From positions 1 to 51,246 of the forward strand of contig NZ_JAFEIF010000010.1 in assembly GCF_017848645.1 (NCBI RefSeq): a stretch of 51,246 nucleotides of DNA. Direction: 5' to 3'. The notes beneath the pieces are model-generated. The model made no database searches and was not told the DNA's origin. It worked only from the letters and a program-made list of their open reading frames with translations. The translations under genes and the position numbers were made by a program. The stretch is from Limnohabitans sp. (GTDB lineage Bacteria > Pseudomonadota > Gammaproteobacteria > Burkholderiales > Burkholderiaceae_C). Shown in pieces: positions 29,311 through 38,387 of the stretch (positions are counted from its first letter, which is position 1; each line of letters starts with the position of its first letter).

Positions 29311-30272
29311 TCCTTCACTTCAAAACGCGCCACCGTCACCTGGGTGTGGGGCTTGAGGTCAAAAGGCTGGCCGCGCAGCGTGGCGGTGACCACTTGGGCA
29401 CGGCCCACCACCACACTGACCGGCAAGGGACTTTGGATGCGGGTGCTTTCACCACCTTTGACCACACCGCTCCAGACCACCGCTTTTTGCGCGTTGCGCA
29501 CTTCCAGCCAGCTGTCGCTGGTGGCAGAAAACACCCATTCGGGGCCTGCGCCAGAGGGGGTAGAGGCAGCAGCAGCGCTGCTCGAGGGTTGGACAGGCGG
29601 GGCTTGCTGAACAGGCGGTGTCAAAGCCACAGCGGGTGCTGTGATCTGCGTGGTCGCTGAGGCAGCAGTTGCAGCGGGCGTTGGCGTGGAGGCATCGACC
29701 AAGGGCGCTGGCGAGCCCAGCACCAGCGCAGGCGTGGCCACCATGGGCTCGGTGACTTCTTGTGACACCGCCTCATCGGCCATCAAGGACTTGACGTCGT
29801 CCAGCCAGGCCCACTGCGACGGGGCGGGCAACCACAGGAATGCGCCAGTCAACAACACCATGAGGGCGGCACCCCAGAACACTTTGGATGAGGCCATGCG
29901 GCCCCAGGGAATGTTGCCGATGCCCAGTGAACCCTCGGGCTCAAGGGGCTCAATCGCGCTGCGCAGGGGCTGCAACTGGGCGCTCGTGTGCGGCAGCAGC
30001 GCCAAAATTGGGGCGGGGTCGGTTTGCAGATGGCGGCACACGCTGGAGGCCAGACCCCGGTAAAAGACCGGGCCTTTGCCAGGATCGAGCTCGTCGGACT
30101 CCAAAGCCTCGAGTTGGCGCACGGGCACCTTCAAAGTCACCGACAAAACCGCCAGGTGCATGCCCGCCTTCTGACGCGCCTCACGCAGCAACTGCCCGGC
30201 CGTCACAGCCACAGCCTTGGGCTGAGTGGGGCCGGATTCTGAAACGGACTCAGTTTTGAGGCTTGGTGTCAT
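29307..30272 (-). CDS. rodZ: RodZ-like helix-turn-helix membrane protein
   Basis: This encodes 321 residues. The N-terminal Xre-type HTH (about 25-100: '[13 protein letters not shown]...LEALESDEL') lies in the cytoplasm and binds MreB in known members; one membrane helix ('[18 protein letters not shown]', near 134-151); a long Ala/Thr/Pro-rich periplasmic linker; and a C-terminal DUF4115 domain ('[24 protein letters not shown]'). It helps maintain rod shape. Its 5' end overlaps the end of rlmN by 23 bases (30250-30272) and its 3' end overlaps ispG. Confidence 0.9.
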
Positions 30273-31416
30273 GTCGGGGCTCCGAAAAAGTCACAGCAGA
30301 CAGGGGCACCAGCGAAATGGTGCGCTGCTCGGCCATGCGCGACTGGACCTGGGTGCGGTCTTTGACATCACCGGCCAACTGACCGCAGGCCGCATCGATG
30401 TCGTCCCCCCGGGTTTTGCGCACGGTGGTGACCAAACCCGCGTCTTGCAGCTGTTTGGCAAAGGCCTGTACGCGGGCCTGAGGTGAGCGCAGCAAGCCAG
30501 AGGCCGGAAAGGGGTTGAAGGGAATCAGGTTGAACTTGCAGCGCAGGCCCTGACGGGCGTGTTTTTGCACCAGATCGATCAGGGCGCTGGCATGCTCGGG
30601 CTGGTCGTTGACGCCGTCAAGCATGCAGTATTCAAAGGTGATGAAGTCACGCGGCGCATGGGCCAGGTAGCCGATGCACGCCTGCATGAGCTCGTCGAGC
30701 GGGTATTTGCGGTTGAGCGGCACCAGGTTGTCGCGCAGCGCATCAAAGGGCGCATGCAAAGACACGGCCAAGGCCACCGGGCAATCGCCCGACAAACGCT
30801 CGATCATGGGCACCACGCCCGAGGTGGACACAGTGACACGGCGGCGCGAGAGGCCATAACCGTGGTCGTCGAGCATGGCGCGCAAAGCGGGCACGAGCGC
30901 CGAATAGTTTTGCAGCGGCTCGCCCATGCCCATCATCACCACGTTGGAGATGACGCGGTCTGGGGTGTTGAGGTGCTTGCGCAAAAAGTGTTCGGCGAAC
31001 CAAAGCTGCGCCAGGATCTCGCCCGTGGTGAGGTTGCGGCTGAAGCCTTGGTGGCCGGTGGAGCAAAAACGGCATCCCACAGCGCATCCGGCCTGGGATG
31101 AAATGCACAAGGTGCCCCGGTCGTCTTCGGGGATGAACACCGATTCGATGGCGTTGCCATCGCCCACATCGAACAGCCACTTGATGGTGCCATCAGCGGA
31201 CATGTGCTGGCTGATCACGGGCAGCGCCGCAACGTGCGCGTGAGACTTGAGCTTTTCACGCAAGGACTTGGCCAAATCGCTCATTTGGTCAAAATCCGCA
31301 GCGCCCCGCTGGTGGATCCAGCGGAACAACTGGGTGGCCCGAAAGCGCTTTTCGCCCAGACCCTCGCAAAAAACGGCCAGACCTTCCAGGTCGAATTCGA
31401 GAAGGTTGGCCGTCAT
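30250..31416 (-). CDS. rlmN: Dual-specificity RNA methyltransferase RlmN
   Basis: This encodes 388 residues. A radical SAM enzyme with C111-x3-C115-x2-C118 ('[16 protein letters not shown]'), an N-terminal accessory domain and the downstream conserved '[10 protein letters not shown]'. It makes 2-methyladenosine at 23S A2503 and in some tRNAs. It runs directly into rodZ with a 23-base overlap; pilF/pilW, which separates these genes in many pseudomonads, is absent, as in Escherichia coli. It follows ndk by 39 bases. Confidence 0.96.
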   Translation of the reverse strand: MTANLLEFDLEGLAVFCEGLGEKRFRATQLFRWIHQRGAADFDQMSDLAKSLREKLKSHAHVAALPVISQHMSADGTIKWLFDVGDGNAIESVFIPEDDRGTLCISSQAGCAVGCRFCSTGHQGFSRNLTTGEILAQLWFAEHFLRKHLNTPDRVISNVVMMGMGEPLQNYSALVPALRAMLDDHGYGLSRRRVTVSTSGVVPMIERLSGDCPVALAVSLHAPFDALRDNLVPLNRKYPLDELMQACIGYLAHAPRDFITFEYCMLDGVNDQPEHASALIDLVQKHARQGLRCKFNLIPFNPFPASGLLRSPQARVQAFAKQLQDAGLVTTVRKTRGDDIDAACGQLAGDVKDRTQVQSRMAEQRTISLVPLSAVTFSEPRHDTKPQN

Positions 31417-31455
31417 GGGGTCAGGGCGCAGGAGCGCTTGCGGTACGCGACGCGA

Positions 31456-31881
31456 TCAGCGTGCGTACACGTTCATGCCGGGGAAGAAGAAAGCGACTTC
31501 AGCGGCAGCGGTTTCGGGCGCGTCAGAGCCGTGCACGGCGTTGGCGTCGATGCTGTCGGCGAAGTCAGCGCGGATGGTGCCTGCAGCGGCTTTCTTCGGG
31601 TCGGTTGCGCCCATCAGGTCGCGGTTTTTGGCGATCGCGTTTTCGCCTTCCAGGGCCTGGATCATGACGGGGCCGGAGACCATGAAGTCCACCAGGTCCT
31701 TGAAGAAAGGACGCTCTTTGTGCACGCCGTAGAACTGCTCGGCTTCGCCGCGCGAGAGGTGGGCCATCTTGGCAGCGACCACTTTGAGGCCAGCGGCTTC
31801 GAAACGGGCGTAGATCTGGCCGATGACGTTCTTGGCGACGGCGTCGGGCTTGATGATGGAGAGGGTGCGTTCGATGGCCAT
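31456..31881 (-). CDS. ndk: Nucleoside diphosphate kinase
   Basis: This encodes 141 residues. The family start '[18 protein letters not shown]', the catalytic His117 in '[12 protein letters not shown]' and the nucleotide-binding '[14 protein letters not shown]' are all present. It balances nucleoside triphosphates by phosphotransfer through His117. The start at 31881 is preceded by AGGAA; an upstream in-frame ATG at 31914 is rejected because the added residues are unconserved. It is the first gene of the long minus-strand block. Confidence 0.97.
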   Translation of the reverse strand: MAIERTLSIIKPDAVAKNVIGQIYARFEAAGLKVVAAKMAHLSRGEAEQFYGVHKERPFFKDLVDFMVSGPVMIQALEGENAIAKNRDLMGATDPKKAAAGTIRADFADSIDANAVHGSDAPETAAAEVAFFFPGMNVYAR

Positions 31882-31938
31882 AGGATTTCCTGTTACGAAA
31901 GTGTTTGAAAGCATTTTTGCCCTGCAGCAAAGCCCACT

Positions 31939-31944
31939 ATTCTA
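31939..31944 (-). promoter_or_regulatory. Possible -10 element for ndk
   Basis: TAGAAT on the minus strand (five of six consensus positions) lies about 58 bases before the ndk ATG in the 162-base gap after rluB. A convincing -35 box was not found. This would be the head promoter of the ndk-to-purA block. The rest of the gap (31882-32043) shows nothing else. Confidence 0.3.
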
Positions 31945-32043
31945 ACCTGAGCGGGGCAGGCAAAAGGCCTCTGCGCTGCAGGGTCAAGGGGCTGTTGGCG
32001 CAGCGCGGTCAAGGCTGGGCCGCCAGCGGCCAAGCGCGCAGCC

Positions 32044-33258
32044 TCAGCGGCTTCGGCCACTGCCGCCTCGCCCGCCACGACCGGGGCCACCCGGGGTGTT
32101 TTTGAGGCGGTTGAAACTTTCCGCGCCAATGTATTTGGGCTCGCTTTTCGGCGCATCGGATTTGGCGTGCAGCCCGGAGCCCCCGGGGGCCTGGTTGGGT
32201 TTGGCCGCGGGCTTGGCGCGTGGCACAGCGGTGCCTGCCCTGCCCTGCCCGCCCGTGCGCGGTCGGCGGTCGTTGCGGTTGGTGCGTGTGGGCTGGTCGG
32301 TGACGGGACGGGGGCGCTCGCTGGTGCCCGCCGCGCGCATCAGCGAGCGGATGTCGGCCTCGTCCAGCTCCAGCCAGGCACCTCGGCGCAAGCCATGCGG
32401 CAGCACCATCGCGCCATAGCGGATGCGGATCAGGCGGCTGACCGCGTGGCCCACGGCTTCCATCATGCGGCGCACCTCGCGGTTGCGGCCTTCGGAGATG
32501 GTGACGCGGTACCAGCAGTTGGAGCCTTCACCGCCGCCGTCCTCGATGGAGCCGAACTGGGCCGGACCATCGTCGAGCATCACGCCGTCCAGCAGTTTTT
32601 GCTTTTCATCCTTGCTCAGAGCGCCTAGGACACGCACGGCGTACTCGCGCTCCAGACCAAAACGCGGGTGCATGAGTTGGTTGGCCAACTCGCCCGAGCT
32701 GGTGAACAGCAGCAGGCCTTCGGTGTTCAGGTCCAGACGCCCCACCGATTGCCATTTGCCGTTTTGCAGGCGCGGCAGTTTGCGAAACACTGAAGGGCGG
32801 TTTTGCGGGTCGTCGTGGCTGACGATCTCGCCTGCAGGCTTGTGGTAGGCGATCACGCGGGCGGGCGGCGGGTCGATGCGGATGCGGATCGGCTTGCCGT
32901 CGACCTTGATCTGGTCACCGTATTGCACGCGCTGGCCCACATGGGCGGGCTCGTTGTTCACGGCGATGCGGCCTTCGGTGATGAGTTTTTCCATCTCCAG
33001 GCGCGAACCCATGCCGGCCTGGGCCAGCACCTTGTGCAGTTTGGGCGAATCGGTCTGGGGGGCGAGCACGCGCTTGCCCAGGTCTTGCGCCACGTCTTCG
33101 GCCGCGCCCTCGTCGTCGAACTGGCCAGAGACCACATCGGCCAGGTCAATCGCTTTGTAAGGCGTGGGGGCGGTGGGAGGCACTGCGGCAGCACCCGGCT
33201 TGCGGGCGGCGTACACGCCAGGGCGCTGGCCCTGTGCGTTGGAGGAAGAATCGTTCAT
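32044..33258 (-). CDS. rluB: 23S rRNA pseudouridine-2605 synthase RluB
   Basis: This encodes 404 residues, longer than the usual 250-300. The S4 domain ('[21 protein letters not shown]') is followed by the RsuA/RluB-type catalytic domain with the Asp in '[17 protein letters not shown]' and '[23 protein letters not shown]'. An N-terminal extension of about 80 residues and a C-terminal basic tail of about 100 residues rich in Arg, Gly and Pro explain the length; such tails are common in betaproteobacterial RluB. The start overlaps the scpB stop (33255-33258). Confidence 0.92.
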   Translation of the reverse strand: MNDSSSNAQGQRPGVYAARKPGAAAVPPTAPTPYKAIDLADVVSGQFDDEGAAEDVAQDLGKRVLAPQTDSPKLHKVLAQAGMGSRLEMEKLITEGRIAVNNEPAHVGQRVQYGDQIKVDGKPIRIRIDPPPARVIAYHKPAGEIVSHDDPQNRPSVFRKLPRLQNGKWQSVGRLDLNTEGLLLFTSSGELANQLMHPRFGLEREYAVRVLGALSKDEKQKLLDGVMLDDGPAQFGSIEDGGGEGSNCWYRVTISEGRNREVRRMMEAVGHAVSRLIRIRYGAMVLPHGLRRGAWLELDEADIRSLMRAAGTSERPRPVTDQPTRTNRNDRRPRTGGQGRAGTAVPRAKPAAKPNQAPGGSGLHAKSDAPKSEPKYIGAESFNRLKNTPGGPGRGGRGGSGRSR

Positions 33259-34049
33259 GAGGGGGTGTTTTCTTGGCCGGGGCCGGGGTTGGCAGAGGCT
33301 GCGTCAGGCAGATCGGCGTCGGAGGATGGGTCAACGTGCGGGTCGCTGGACGAGGGGGCGGACAGGTCGCTGTCAAGGTCGTTCTGGGGGGCGCTGGCGG
33401 CAGCGTCAGCAAGCGCGGCTGCGCTGGGCTGATCTGCCATCGTCAGCTCGGCCGACTCGGCCAGGGCCTGCTCAAGCGACAAGCTCGCTTGAGCAGGCGA
33501 CTCGTCCAGCATGCCCGCCAGGGCCGACATGGGCGAATCGACCTGGGTCAGCAAAGGCAACTGGTCCAGCGAAGCCAGGCCCAGATCGTCCAGAAACTGG
33601 CGTGTGGTGGCAAACAGGCTGGGGCGGCCCACAGTTTCGCGGTGGCCAATGACTTCGACCCAGCCACGGTCTTCCAGCTGCTTGATGATTTGTGAGCCAA
33701 TGGTCACGCCCCGGATGTCTTCCATGTCGCCACGGGTGACCGGCTGGCGGTAAGCGATGATGGCCAGGGTCTCCAGCACAGCACGGGTGTATTTGGGGGG
33801 CTTTTCGGGGTGCAGGCGGTCCAGATAGATGCGAAGCTCCGGACGGCTTTGAAAGCGCCAGCCGCTGGCCACGCGGGTCAGCTCCAGGCCTTTGCCCGCC
33901 CATTCCAATTCGAGGTCTTGCAGCATCAGCCGCAGGGTGTCAGCCCCGAGCGCATCGTCAAACAGCACGCGCAGGTCGCGCACGGACAATGGCTGGCCCG
34001 CCGTCAGCAGGGCCGTTTCCAGGACACGCTTGGCTTGCGCCGTATTCAT
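33255..34049 (-). CDS. scpB: Chromosome segregation protein ScpB
   Basis: This encodes 264 residues. Two winged-helix domains cover about 1-170 ('[12 protein letters not shown]', '[27 protein letters not shown]'). A C-terminal acidic and Ser/Pro/Ala-rich tail of about 75-90 residues is added, probably disordered. ScpB is the kite subunit of the SMC-ScpAB condensin. scpA is not adjacent, unlike in Firmicutes. It is coupled to rluB, the frequent scpB-rluB pairing. A duplicated terminator lies just before its start. Confidence 0.92.
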   Translation of the reverse strand: MNTAQAKRVLETALLTAGQPLSVRDLRVLFDDALGADTLRLMLQDLELEWAGKGLELTRVASGWRFQSRPELRIYLDRLHPEKPPKYTRAVLETLAIIAYRQPVTRGDMEDIRGVTIGSQIIKQLEDRGWVEVIGHRETVGRPSLFATTRQFLDDLGLASLDQLPLLTQVDSPMSALAGMLDESPAQASLSLEQALAESAELTMADQPSAAALADAAASAPQNDLDSDLSAPSSSDPHVDPSSDADLPDAASANPGPGQENTPS

Positions 34050-34065
34050 GGTGTCGGTCTTTCGG

Positions 34066-34109
34066 AAAAAAACGCCTCACGGCGTGGTGGCAAAACGCCT
34101 CACGGCGTG
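34066..34109 (-). terminator. Two tandem copies of a short terminator after rluD
   Basis: The same 18-base sequence (AAAACGCCTCACGGCGTG on the plus strand) occurs at 34069-34086 and 34092-34109, separated by 5 bases. On the minus strand each forms a small hairpin (ACGCC, loop GTGA, GGCGT) followed by a T-run: seven T's after the one nearer scpB, four after the other. Together they should end rluD transcription before scpB. Confidence 0.7.
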
Positions 34110-34179
34110 TCGAAATGAAGGCGATGGTCGGTGCGTAAGCCCGCAATGGATGCCAGGCCAAAGCCAAGCCCAAGGCCAT

Positions 34180-35172
34180 TCAAGGGATCAGATTGTAACT
34201 GAGGCCCAGATTTTGCATGGCCTGGGCCATGTCCTCGGGCAAAGCCGATGTCAGGTCGATGTGCTGGCCCGTGATCGGGTGCTCGAAGGCCAGCCGCCAG
34301 GCATGCAAGGCCTGGCGCGTCATGCCGCCCAGGGGCGCGCCACCGTACACCGCGTCGCCCAGCAAGGGGTGCCCCAGGTGCGCCATGTGCACGCGGATCT
34401 GGTGCGTGCGCCCCGTGTGCAAGGTGCATTGGACCAGGCAGCAGCGCTCGCCTAGGTCCAGCAGGTCGAAGGTGGTGGCCGCTGTTTTGCCCGATTGGTG
34501 GCTCAGGTCCACCACGGCCATGCGCAAGCGGTTGGCCGGGTCACGGCCAATGGCCGCTTCGAGCGTGCGCGGTGAGGGGCCCGTCCAGTGTTTGTGCCCC
34601 AAGGCCAGGTATTGGCGGTGCACTTGCCGCGCCGCAATTTGAGCCACCAGCGCGTCCATGGCTTGGCGCGTGCGGGCCACGACCATCAGGCCGCTGGTGT
34701 CCTTGTCCAGCCGGTGCACGATGCCCGCTCGGGGCACCTCAAAGGCTTTGGGGTCCAAGGCCAGCAGGCCATTGAGCAGCGTGCCGCGCCAATTGCCCGG
34801 CGCCGGATGCACCACCAAGCCCGCCGGTTTGTGAACCACGCGCAGGTGCGCATCTTCGTACACCACGTCGATGGGCATGGCCTCGGGCACAAAAGCTTGT
34901 GACTGCGGCGTGGCCCGCAAGGTGATTTGCAGTTGGTGCCCCAGCCGCACCTTGGCCGACACCTTGGTGGTGACGCGGCCATCGATCAGCGCCTCGCCCT
35001 GCTCAATGAGTTGCTGCAAATAACTGCGCGAAAACTCGGGCACCAGCTGCGCCAACACCCTGTCCAGCCGCTGGCCATGCAAAGCCACAGGCACGGCTGC
35101 TGTGCGCACTTCTTCCTGGACCGATTCGAGTGCGTGCTCAGCATCCTCGGCCAGCTCGCCGGGGTCATTCAT
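34180..35172 (-). CDS. rluD: 23S rRNA pseudouridine synthase RluD
   Basis: This encodes 330 residues. The S4 domain ('QRLDRVLAQLVPEFSRSYLQQLIEQG') precedes the RluA-type catalytic domain with Asp in 'GIVHRLDKDTSGLMVVART' and the closing 'RTHQIRVHMAHLGHPLLGD'. It makes pseudouridines 1911, 1915 and 1917 in helix 69. An in-frame TTG at 35208 is less likely than the ATG at 35172. It is divergent from bamD with only 50 bases between the start codons, the usual rluD/bamD arrangement. Two tandem terminators follow. Confidence 0.95.
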   Translation of the reverse strand: MNDPGELAEDAEHALESVQEEVRTAAVPVALHGQRLDRVLAQLVPEFSRSYLQQLIEQGEALIDGRVTTKVSAKVRLGHQLQITLRATPQSQAFVPEAMPIDVVYEDAHLRVVHKPAGLVVHPAPGNWRGTLLNGLLALDPKAFEVPRAGIVHRLDKDTSGLMVVARTRQAMDALVAQIAARQVHRQYLALGHKHWTGPSPRTLEAAIGRDPANRLRMAVVDLSHQSGKTAATTFDLLDLGERCCLVQCTLHTGRTHQIRVHMAHLGHPLLGDAVYGGAPLGGMTRQALHAWRLAFEHPITGQHIDLTSALPEDMAQAMQNLGLSYNLIP

Positions 35173-35187
35173 TTCGGGGTCGGTCGA

Positions 35188-35193
35188 TATAAT
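35188..35193 (+). promoter_or_regulatory. -10 box of bamD in the bamD/rluD spacer
   Basis: An exact TATAAT at 35188-35193, 29 bases before the bamD ATG, leaving a short leader with AAGG for ribosomes. A -35 at the right distance would fall on the rluD start codon and is weak (TCATTC). On the minus strand the same AT block (TATATC with TTGATT 15 bases upstream) could serve rluD, so the two promoters would overlap. Confidence 0.5.
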
Positions 35194-35222
35194 CAAAGGG
35201 TTCAACAATCAAGGTGTCACAG

Positions 35223-36032
35223 ATGCAAAGCTTCAGATTATCGATGGTTCCAGCCGGCCTGGTTTTGGCCACGGGACTCCTTCTGAGCGGCTGCGCCAAC
35301 AACCCCAAGGACCCAACGGCGGGCTGGACCCCCGAAAAAATCTACAGCGAGGCCCGCGACGAGGTGAACGCCGGAGCTTGGGACAAGGCCATTGGCTACT
35401 ACGAAAAACTCGAAGGCCGCGCGGCCGGCACGGCGCTTGCCCAGCAAGCCCAGATCGACAAGGCCTTTGCCCAGTACAAAACCGGCGACAAGATTCAAGC
35501 GGTTGCCACCTTGGACCGCTACATCCGCCTGCACCCCACCAGCCCCGCCATTGACTACGCCTTCTACCTCAAAGGCTTGGTCAACTTCAACGACAACCTG
35601 GGTTTGTTTTCTTTCATCACGCGGCAAGACCTGTCCGAGCGAGACCAAAAAGCCGCCAAAGATTCCTACGAGTCCTTTCGCGAGCTGACCACCCGCTTTC
35701 CAGATTCCAAATACAGCGCCGATGCCCGCCAGCGCATGACGCACATCGTCAACTCGCTGGCCGCCTACGAGGTGCATGTGGCGCGCTACTACGCCAGCCG
35801 TGGCGCGCATGTGGCTGCCATCAACCGGGCGCAGCAGGCCATTTCCGATTACCAGGGTGTGCCTGCCCTTGAGGAAGCACTGGCGATTTTGGTCAGCTCC
35901 TACAAGGCCATGGGCATGACGTCGCTGAGCAACGATGCCCGGCGTGTGCTGCAGACCAACTTCCCGAAGTCGGCCTTTTTGCTCACCGATGGCGCAGAGG
36001 TCAAGCGTTCGGGTGGCTGGCGTCTGTGGTGA
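35223..36032 (+). CDS. bamD: Outer membrane assembly lipoprotein BamD
   Basis: This encodes 269 residues. The signal peptide ends in the lipobox LLSGC with lipidated Cys24; the mature part is the five-TPR BamD fold ('EKIYSEARDEVNAGAWDKAIGYYEKLE', 'YPTSPAID'-like repeats). It is an essential partner of BamA. The ATG at 35223 is preceded by AAGG; a GTG at 35214 and an ATG at 35244 are alternatives. Its last 32 bases overlap the end of the convergent dinG gene (36001-36032). Confidence 0.95.
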   Translation: MQSFRLSMVPAGLVLATGLLLSGCANNPKDPTAGWTPEKIYSEARDEVNAGAWDKAIGYYEKLEGRAAGTALAQQAQIDKAFAQYKTGDKIQAVATLDRYIRLHPTSPAIDYAFYLKGLVNFNDNLGLFSFITRQDLSERDQKAAKDSYESFRELTTRFPDSKYSADARQRMTHIVNSLAAYEVHVARYYASRGAHVAAINRAQQAISDYQGVPALEEALAILVSSYKAMGMTSLSNDARRVLQTNFPKSAFLLTDGAEVKRSGGWRLW

Positions 36033-38148
36033 GTTGACGCAGCGCGCTGAGAAAAGCCGCATGGTCCTCCAGGCGGCGCATGGCGGGTAAACCCCGCACC
36101 AGGCGGCGGCCATAAGACATGGTGCTCAAACGGTTGTCGCAGACCACCAAAATCCCGCGATCGGTTTCGCTTCGGATCAAGCGCCCTGCCCCTTGCTTGA
36201 GTGACACCGCCGCCTCGGGCAAGGCGTGGTCGGCAAAAGCGCTTTTGCCCTGCTGCGTGATGCGCTGGCTGCGCGCCTCAAAGAGCGGGTCACCCGGCGG
36301 GGGAAAAGGCAGCTTGTCGATGACCACCAGCTGCAGCGCGTCACCGGGCACATCAAAGCCCTCCCAAAACGAGGCCGAGGCCACCAGCACACAACCCGAG
36401 CGGCCCTGCGCGTCGCCCTGCCCGCCACCCTCGCGAAAGCGCTCCATCAAGCGGCGCTTGGGGCTTTGGCCCTGCACCAGCACCTCCACACCGCCGTCGC
36501 ATTGCGCTTGCAGTTGCTCGCCAATGCTGCGCATGGCGTTCAAGGTGGTGGTCAGCACCAGTGTTCTGCCCCCCAAAATGTCCAGCGCCTCCAGCACCAA
36601 AGCGGCCACTTGGCTGGCGTGCCCCGGGTCGCCCGGACGCGGCAAGTGGGGCGGCACGTAAAGCGCCGCTTGCTGCGCATAGTCAAAGGGGCTGTTGACC
36701 TGCATGACCTCGGCCGAACTCAGGCCACAAGGCTCGATGAACCAGCGCAAACTCGGCTCGTCGCCCAAAGTGGCCGAAGTGAAAATCCAGGCCCGCTGAC
36801 CGACACCGCCCGCGGGCCCTGCTGCTGCCGACTCACCGGCTGCGTGTCGGGGGTCACCCGCCATCAAGGCCTCCAGCGAATCGGGATCGACATCGTCATC
36901 AGGGCCGAGATCAGCGCCAGAATCGGCATCACCGGGCGGCGCGGCGGACACCGGCCGTGTCAAGGCAGAAAAGGCCTGTGCGATGTCGAGAGGCGACTCG
37001 ATCAGGCGCAGCTGCGCGCTGACCTCGGCCCAGCGCACGCCTTCGGGGTTAGGGGTATCGGCAAACACGGCAGTGCGCTGCATCAGCTCACGGGTACGGT
37101 CACCCAGGCGCTGAAAATCCGGGGCCAGCTCGCTGACCATGTCCAGGCCATTTTGCAAATGTGTCAACGCCTGCGACACGGCCTGCAAAGCCGTGTCCCA
37201 TTCGCCGGGCTCCACGCCCTCGGGGTGTTGGCCGCTCCAGCGCAGGCGCACCGAGCCGCGGTGCATGCCCGCTGCCAGGCGCCAGTCGCGGGCGGCTTTT
37301 TCGAGCTGGGCCGTCAAATTCTGCCAATCAACCAAGCCACGCGCCAATTGCAAACCGGTGGCCAGCACATCGCGCACCAACTCGTGCAACTGCACGGTGG
37401 ACAGTTGCTGGCCCAGAAAATTGACGCCGATCTCGTTGAGCTGGTGGGCCTCGTCGAACACGGTCACACGCACCGTGGGCAACAACTCGGCCACGCCCGA
37501 CTCGCGCACCGACAGGTCGGCAAAAAACAAGTGGTGGTTGATGACCACCACATCCGAGGCCATGGCCTCTTTGCGCGCCAGATTGACATGGCAGGCGCGG
37601 TAACGTGGGCAGGTGGAGCCCAGGCAGTTGTCGCGGGTGGAGGTGACCAGCGGCCACAGGGACGAGCGCTCGTCCAGGCCCGTCAGCTCGGCCATGTCGC
37701 CCGTGCGGGTGGACTGCGCCCAAGTCTCGATTTTGGCCAGGGCCTTTTGTGCGCCGGGCTGGGCCGACTCGGGGCTGTGACGGGCTTGCTCCATGCGGTG
37801 CAGGCACAGGTAATTGGACCGCCCCTTGAGCAAAGCCACGCGGATGGGCAAACCCAGCACCTCCACCAGACGCGGGATGTCGCGAGAAAACAATTGGTCT
37901 TGCAGCGCCTTGGTGGCCGTGGACACCAGCGCACGCTGGCCGCTGAGCAAAACCGGCACCAGGTACGCATAGGTTTTGCCGGTGCCCGTGCCCGCCTCCA
38001 CCACCAGCTGGCCGCCGTCCTGCACCGTGCGGCTCACGGCCATGGCCATGTCGGTCTGGCCCTGCCGGGGCTGAAAACCCAGCACCGTTTGCGCCAGCAC
38101 CCCGTGGCTGGACAGGGTGTCGGCCACCCGCTGGTCGAGCAAATTCAA
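36001..38148 (-). CDS. dinG: ATP-dependent DNA helicase DinG
   Basis: This encodes 715 residues, XPD-like superfamily 2. Walker A is 'EAGTGTGKTYAYL' (about 53-65), the Walker B DEAH is in 'VFDEAHQLNE', and the Fe-S cluster Cys are suggested by the Cys in 'LCLHRME' and those in 'NCLGSTCPRYRACHV'. The C-terminal helicase domain has 'VASASFWEGFDVPG' and 'GAGRLIRSETDRG'. An acidic insert ('GADLGPDDDVDPDSLEAL') lies near residue 420. In Escherichia coli dinG is SOS-induced; here it is the last gene of the zapE operon and I saw no LexA-like palindrome upstream. Confidence 0.93.
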   Translation of the reverse strand: MNLLDQRVADTLSSHGVLAQTVLGFQPRQGQTDMAMAVSRTVQDGGQLVVEAGTGTGKTYAYLVPVLLSGQRALVSTATKALQDQLFSRDIPRLVEVLGLPIRVALLKGRSNYLCLHRMEQARHSPESAQPGAQKALAKIETWAQSTRTGDMAELTGLDERSSLWPLVTSTRDNCLGSTCPRYRACHVNLARKEAMASDVVVINHHLFFADLSVRESGVAELLPTVRVTVFDEAHQLNEIGVNFLGQQLSTVQLHELVRDVLATGLQLARGLVDWQNLTAQLEKAARDWRLAAGMHRGSVRLRWSGQHPEGVEPGEWDTALQAVSQALTHLQNGLDMVSELAPDFQRLGDRTRELMQRTAVFADTPNPEGVRWAEVSAQLRLIESPLDIAQAFSALTRPVSAAPPGDADSGADLGPDDDVDPDSLEALMAGDPRHAAGESAAAGPAGGVGQRAWIFTSATLGDEPSLRWFIEPCGLSSAEVMQVNSPFDYAQQAALYVPPHLPRPGDPGHASQVAALVLEALDILGGRTLVLTTTLNAMRSIGEQLQAQCDGGVEVLVQGQSPKRRLMERFREGGGQGDAQGRSGCVLVASASFWEGFDVPGDALQLVVIDKLPFPPPGDPLFEARSQRITQQGKSAFADHALPEAAVSLKQGAGRLIRSETDRGILVVCDNRLSTMSYGRRLVRGLPAMRRLEDHAAFLSALRQLTTDASHPNA

Positions 38149-38387
38149 GCGGGCTCCTTGGGGGCCAACTGCGCTTGCAGGCTGGCCATCTGGTCACGCA
38201 AAGCCAGGCGGCGCTTTTTCATGCGGCGCAGGGTCAACTCGTCCAGGTGCCCAGGCGCTGCTGCAGCTTGGTCGATCAGCGCGTCCAGGTCGGCGTGCTC
38301 GATTTGCCACTCGATCAGCTGGCGCTGCGGCGAGCGCAAATCCAATTCAACGCTTTGCGAAGCATCGCCGGGGTGGTCCGTGCTCAT
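38145..38387 (-). CDS. YdcH-like DUF465 protein
   Basis: This encodes 80 residues from the ATG at 38387, which overlaps the stop of the gene before it; its own stop overlaps the dinG start (38145-38148). The second half has the DUF465 helical hairpin, 'DALIDQAA...LDELTLRRMKKRRLALRDQMASLQ', a basic/heptad pattern. Function is unknown; the family is small and helical. Confidence 0.8.
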   Translation of the reverse strand: MSTDHPGDASQSVELDLRSPQRQLIEWQIEHADLDALIDQAAAAPGHLDELTLRRMKKRRLALRDQMASLQAQLAPKEPA

